Shown here piece by piece: positions 58,854 to 64,000 of a DNA stretch of 64,000 nt. This DNA comes from Echinometra lucunter (lineage: Eukaryota; Echinodermata; Echinoidea; Camarodonta; Echinometridae). The translations under genes were made by a program, and so were the position numbers. The notes under the pieces are model-generated. The model searched no databases, was not told the origin of the DNA, and saw only the letters and a program-made list of their open reading frames with translations. The stretch is from positions 4,055,435 through 4,119,434 of the forward strand of contig CM057157.1 in the NCBI GenBank assembly GCA_029962745.1, given 5' to 3'. Every line of letters starts with the position of its first letter. Position 1 is the first letter of the stretch.

Positions 58854-59258
58854 TTAATCCGTGTACCCATGTTTCCGGACTGACGAATTAAACATTACAT
58901 TGATACGATACTCAAAAAAGGGGCCAAGTCTTTTAGTATGCATTTCGTTGCAGCTTAAAGGGGACAAATGGGACACAATTTCTGATCTCGTATCGAGCCC
59001 GTTTCCCAGAATATTTGCACCAGATTTCCCTGGAGAGCTCCTTCTCGCCATGCAGTCCCTCTTCAGATCAAAGAACTCCTTGAGAGCGGCCAGACGACCC
59101 TCAGCAGACGGTTGTCGTTTCCTCCGACAGAAGTTCATAAATCCGAATATTCCTTCCTCCAAAGGCTGTATACTGCCGGGAATGAAATCAGAAGTTGAAA
59201 CCGCTCCCGAAGGTTTTTTAATTCCGAAGATGTCCAGTCTATCTAGTGTTTGACTCAA
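58854..59258. other. Non-repetitive block open on both strands
   Basis: A frame of about 130 codons is open on each strand across the same bases. The sequence is more balanced in composition than its surroundings. Neither reading starts with a convincing ATG context or matches a family I know. It could be an exon or part of a transposon. Confidence 0.3.
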
Positions 59259-60584
59259 TTTCCGTTAAAACTCCGGTTTATTAAAATCAGAGTTTAAGTC
59301 CCAGCTAAGTTAAACTATGTTTTGTTTTGTTTTGTTTTTTGTTTGTGTGTTTTGGTGTTTGTTTGTTGTTGTTGTTTTTTTTTTTTTTGGGGGGGGACAA
59401 TGTTATTAAAACTATTGGAGTAATAAACCCGAATTTATTTTCGAAATCATGCATCTTTGAAAAGACGAATCTTTGAAGGAAAGCTCTACTAGAGCAGGGC
59501 AGGTTTCTTCTTCCTTTGGGGTCAATACTCGGGGACACACCTCAAGTTCGGGGTCAAGTCTCTGCGGTGAAGACGAGGAGAGAAATCTGTTTCCCTGACA
59601 TTCTTGCACGATTAACCCTATCCTACTCTATACCCTGATGTTTCAAGGTGGCTATCAGGTCGAAGAAACCTCTCTGCTGACACAGCTATAGGCACATGAT
59701 AACTTTGTGAGCAAAATATTCAACAACGTAATCCTAATATGAAATTGCACTGTATATGCTATTTTCTTAATTTGTAATTTCACGGGTTAACTGTGTTTCT
59801 CACACTTTATACCGCTCTCATGATCGTCCCGTGCAGACTGCGCAGAGGTAAATTTTTGGCAAAGTAAATACCAGGCAGCATTCATTTTGTGCAGTGAAAA
59901 CAAATATTGAGATAAGTTTCTGGTATTCTGGTATAATTATTTTATTGTAGGAGATTCTTTGAGGGAGAGGGGCGTGAAAAATAATATCGAAATTATCTGA
60001 GCAGCAAAGATATTTGTCATCAAATTTGAAATTTATATATAGATATCAAAGCAATTTCTTTTCTTTTCACGTATCCCTTGTGCCTTTCGCTTTTAGTTGT
60101 ACAACCCAAGTCGTGTACATCTAGCCTATAACGTATGTAGGCTATCTTATGTAGATATTAGCATATATTAAGTTGAATTTCAAGTTGACACTCTGCATGG
60201 TCTTGACCGCTGCTTGGACAGATCACACAACGAGCACGCCCCTATCATGCCTATCCATCGCTATCCAACCAAGCTCCTATTAGGGTAGGATGCTGAGAAC
60301 CATCTCAAGAAATGGGTCACTGCTAAAATCCGACTTTTACCACATAGGTGAATATGAGCAGTTCTGCAAATGGTATAGCATATACGTTTATGTATACCAG
60401 CAAGAGAGACAGAGAGGGGGGGGGGGGGAGGGAGGGATGAAGGGAGAGAGAAGGGGGGAAAGGAGGAGAAATGAGGGGGTGCAATGCTTATGAAAACTTT
60501 TTACGAAAAACAAAAACAAAAAACCCACAATGATAGCACGTAGAGATAATTTCTAATAAGCGCTTTATAAAATATTGGCTTCCT
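59259..60584. other. Intergenic, nothing recognised
   Basis: Contains T and G runs at 59367-59397 and a G-rich patch at 60415-60480. No supported gene. Confidence 0.5.
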
Positions 60585-60623
60585 ATTATCATTATTATTA
60601 TTATCATTATTATCATTATCATA

Positions 60624-60665
<42 letters not shown>

Positions 60666-60768
60666 GTTATCATCATTATTATTATTGTTATTATTGTTAT
60701 TATCATCATTATTATTATTATCATTATTATCATTATCATTATTATTATTGTTATTATTATTATTATTA
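60585..60768. repeat. (TTA/TCA)n trinucleotide array
   Basis: att units mix with atc and gtt variants. The open frames are low-complexity. Confidence 0.95.
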
Positions 60769-61030
60769 AAGATATCCCGCGGTAGTAGCAACAGTGTTTT
60801 GATCAGTGTTTCTATAGAAAGATATGCTAACTTTGAAACACGAATGGCATGAATCCATGACGGGGCAGGGGATCACATTAATGGAACTAATGCACTCCAC
60901 GAGCGGGGCACCCTCCAAACTGACGCCCCTGTAGGGCTGTAGATGCAGACAAGAGAGGTGGACAAACAGCACAGTGGATCGTTAAGGAATTTTCGGTTTT
61001 TCGGTTTTTCCTTGTAACATAATATGGCAC

Positions 61031-61200
61031 TGTTAGAATGGTTGTTAAAAAAATCATTAGGTTGCTTAACGTTATGAACCTACCCACTGTTGTTTTGAAA
61101 GAAAAATTGTATGTAAAACATAATTATGGAGATTTATAAACAACTGATGGTAGGTTAATATTTTCAACAACCTAATGATTCTTAAACAACTGTTCTAACA
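61031..61200. repeat. MITE with tgttagaa ends
   Basis: The left end tgttagaatggttgttaaaa and the reverse complement of the right end tgttagaacagttgtttaag pair over about 70 bp with an AT-rich loop. It is related to 55223-55387. Confidence 0.82.
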
Positions 61201-61426
61201 ATGTACAAGTTATGCGGGAAAATGACCCCGAAACATTGGAAAGTAATGATGAGAGGTAGTAGGTCAAGTCTATTGAGATGATGTAACATTGAATGTCAGC
61301 ATGACAAGAGGTGAGTGTGGAGAAGATGATGAATCACATAGCCAAGATTGCATGAAAATTGAACTCTTCCGTAAAGGAGAGCAAAATGGTTCGCATCACA
61401 GCACACCTGGTGATATGCTAGAGATG

Positions 61427-61473
61427 GAGAGAGGGAGATAGAGAGAGCGGGAGAGAGGGAGATAGAGAGAGAG

Positions 61474-61507
<34 letters not shown>
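61427..61507. repeat. (GA)n microsatellite
   Basis: Imperfect gaga repeats continue into a purine-rich stretch to about 61600. Confidence 0.93.
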
Positions 61508-61509
<2 letters not shown>

Positions 61510-61822
61510 GGATAGAAGGGAGAAGAGAAGAGCAGAGAGGAGAGAGACGAGTGGAGAAAGAGAATTAGGAGAGGGAATGGGGGGAGAGGGAGAAGTGGTG
61601 ATATTTAAGTTATCTAGAAAGTTTACAAAATATATCAGATGATATTGATGGGGTCCGCCCACTTGACTGAAGGCCCGCGAGACCGAAGGCCTGCGAGGCC
61701 AATTTTTCTCGTATCGTATCGCTATCGGTATATAAAATAATTATGTCTCCTTTAGCATGTTTAGTCCTCGTTCCCGGATGTCACACACCACACACCTTTA
61801 ATGAAAAAACTTTCCGCTGTCC

Positions 61823-62664
61823 TATAGACCAATTTCATAACGCAAGAGGGCAGCAGACTGTTCGACACAGTTCGACATACTGCGGTGGGCGCTCCAACTT
61901 TTATAGTACACAAGTCAATAGCGCGTTATATACATTCGTTCGATTTTTTGTTTATTTTGACCAGTATATGCAGATTTATTTTAATATTTGCAATGAGAAA
62001 TTATCAGAGAAGTTCAGGTCGCAGCTGTGCGGTGCTCAAATGCCACAAGAATTAGAGAAAGTTTAAAAATTGGAAGCTAACTGAGTGCGAAATTCACTCG
62101 CTTTTGACTCATGAAGTGTGTTTGTGTGAGAAGCCGTACTCCCTACACAGGTTTCCGTAAGCAATGTGAAGGAATTCGTCGCCAGTGGGTAAAAACATCA
62201 ACAGAAAGGACTTTGAAGTCAAGAAACATTATCATTATGTAAATGGCGTAAAATTTAATGAGTGAAAACATGACTTTGCAGAGCTGTGACTTTGTAAACA
62301 AGGTAAGATTTAGGGCTCCCGTTTACTACGGCTTCTATGCTGCAATCGAATTTTTACTGACAAAACTAAGTTGAAAAACCATCGAAATTACAAAAATACA
62401 TCATACCTTCATCCGTCAGATATGACCATTGTCTTACCTCATCTACCCATGTATCCATTTTATTTTATTGATCTAGAATAAAGTAAATGGAACAATATCG
62501 GGGCATATCTCAAATCTTACATTCATTTTGTACACAGAGCCAATCGCGGTCAGCGCGCTTGCCCACCGCAGCAATGGCGTCGCCGAAAGAGGGCCAAATA
62601 CATAAACCGGAGGTGAAATTGGTCTATAATACTTGTTAAACTTCCTTCTGGCACAGGAATTGGT
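61823..62664. mobile_element. Nested DNA element inside the 9-bp-duplication transposon
   Basis: Relative to the short copy, these bases are extra. The left end carries tatagaccaatttca. The same sequence occurs inverted at 62613-62627, and gaattggtc closes the insertion at about 62664. The motif gcggtgggc occurs inverted at a similar distance from each end (about 61879 and 62560). The right boundary is approximate. Confidence 0.6.
62023..62223 (+). pseudogene. Broken THAP-type zinc-binding domain of a transposon protein
   Basis: Three pieces in order resemble the THAP-like DNA-binding domain found next to DDE transposases in many invertebrates. The first is SCAVLKCHKN, an in-frame stop, RKFKNWK, TECEIH, then CLCEKPYSLHRFP. 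The second, in another frame, is CEGIRRQWVKT. The third, in another, is INRKDFEV. At least one stop and two frameshifts break it. No catalytic transposase segment was found downstream. Confidence 0.55.
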
Positions 62665-62763
62665 CAGAGCGGTGTACATGATAGATTACAATTTGCTATT
62701 TTCGGCCTCGCGGGCCTTCGGTCTCCCGGGCCTTCGGTGAAGTGGGTTGTCACCATATTGATG

Positions 62764-64000
62764 CATATATAAATCTTGTCTGGTCGCAGTAAAATTTATT
62801 CTATACTTCCCTTAATTCAGATGGACTTTGAGCCTCTAGTCAACTCCATGTCTGTTTGATAGCAATGATTAACATTTCCTCTGCATAAGCAAGTGTTTCA
62901 TGTAGACTAGCTTCATGCAGGCTGTGATGGGGTGCTGCAGCGAATTGGTATCAATGGAAGGCCCTCTGGTTCCTCGAGGTTTATGAAAGCGAGAAAATAA
63001 GGCGATAGAGCGAGGGGACGGTATAGGAAGAGGGACCTGTAATCTTCTTTGCATGCCATATACAGATTCCTGCATGTGTACTCCCATTACCCCCCTCCCC
63101 CCCCCCACCTCCCCCCTCCCACCTTTACCATAACCACCATCACCACGACCGCTCCCACCACCAATCCCCCCCCCCCCTCCCCATAACGATGGAGGATGTG
63201 GTATGAGAGGAAGACGATTATCATAAAATATTTGCATACCATCGTGGGAATTTTGGCGGGAGAATGGGGCTGGTTTTGATTGTATAGACGCGCCCCGCTA
63301 AGTTCACCGTCAAGTTGAGCATACCACAACGTGTATAAGACGGCAGCCTTGTTAGCGACACCGTTCTCATAGTAAACTAGTCTTACTCTACAGTCAAAAT
63401 GCAAACCTGTAGTTTGGATAACTGTGGGAGAAATAGTCAGTTCAAGTCACTGAAATTTTACGGATTTTACTTTTAAGGTCAGTGTTTGTTTATGTGCATT
63501 TCAAAAATGAGAGAAATGGAATTAGGGGTATGTAAAATCTGCAATACCTGAGTTTTTCCCATTCCCTTCAAGGGCATTTAGAATTACTATAAAGGATACA
63601 GTCACATTAACGAGTGCTTTTTATCAACTTTTATCATTTTTATTGGTATTTTAAGCGTTTATCGGAACACCTGAATAGTTGACAGATAATTTCTATTCAA
63701 AAAACCGTCTAAACCCTCCTGCAAACACAGAAACTCTCCGTTTTGATGTATAGGCCAAAATTGGTCTGCAACCATAGACTCTTTCGGCATTGACCTAAAT
63801 TCTTATAGACTTGTCTGGCGCCTTTCTCATCAGGATGATGTAGACTTCCATAACCCATCGACATCGTGTGTGTGCTCTAACAACTCCAGAGCTCATCCAT
63901 GATACGTATCATTGCACCAGACCGACATAACAGTATATCAAATCTGGATGTATATCGTCCCACTTTTTTTTTCGAAGATTATGTATAACATGACATTGTA
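62764..64000. other. Intergenic to window end
   Basis: Contains C-rich stretch 63091-63181. GC-richer sequence at 63240-63380 includes tttggcggga at 63252. A 25-codon ATG ORF at 63399 begins MQTCSLDNCGRNSQ. No supported gene. Confidence 0.4.

Larger units (their letters stand above)
61642..62763. mobile_element. Non-autonomous DNA transposon with 9-bp target duplication (long copy carrying a nested insertion)
   Basis: The element spans 61651-62754, flanked by atattgatg at 61642-61650 and 62755-62763. Its ends match the 30997-31267 copy, including the gaccgaaggcccgcga-type 16-mers and the aattatgtctcctttagcat segment. Its interior is interrupted between ctttccgctgtcc and agagcggtg by about 840 bp. 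That interruption is a second element. Confidence 0.87.

Overview
This is metazoan nuclear DNA: GT-AG introns, AT-rich spacers, very dense microsatellites, tRNA-derived SINEs and many small inverted-repeat transposons. The gene content and repeat style suggest a marine invertebrate, most likely an echinoderm such as a sea urchin. That taxonomic guess is inference and cannot be settled from the sequence alone.

Region 1 (1-15.1 kb) holds the only securely identified gene, on the + strand. It is the 3' two-thirds of a secreted ADAMTS metalloprotease of the ADAMTS6/ADAMTS10 type. Thirteen exons in consistent phase encode 664 residues: disintegrin-like domain, central thrombospondin repeat (TSR1), Cys-rich domain, spacer, TSR2-TSR5 and a C-terminal PLAC domain, with the stop at 12343-12345. 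The catalytic exons lie upstream of the window. The 2.8 kb after the stop looks like a long 3' UTR. The introns carry SINEs, foldback elements, a long (CT)n tract and a 72-bp minisatellite.

Region 2 (15.1-64 kb) is gene-poor. It holds trinucleotide arrays (ATG at 17.3 and 22.2 kb, AGT at 27.2 and 37.3 kb, TTA at 60.6 kb), many (CT)n/(GA)n tracts and long C or G runs. It also has at least a dozen inverted-repeat elements, SINEs, two copies of a transposon with clear 9-bp target duplications, and LINE-like 3' tails. One copy of the 9-bp-duplication transposon (61.65-62.75 kb) contains a second insertion that carries a broken THAP-type DNA-binding domain. The best unannotated coding candidate is a two-exon model at 33.3-33.85 kb. 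Weaker ones are a Cys-rich small ORF at 45.3 kb and a 0.4-kb block open on both strands at 58.9-59.25 kb.

I found no clear evidence of a new multi-gene system. The most informative signals are the transposon structures and the complete C-terminal architecture of the ADAMTS gene.
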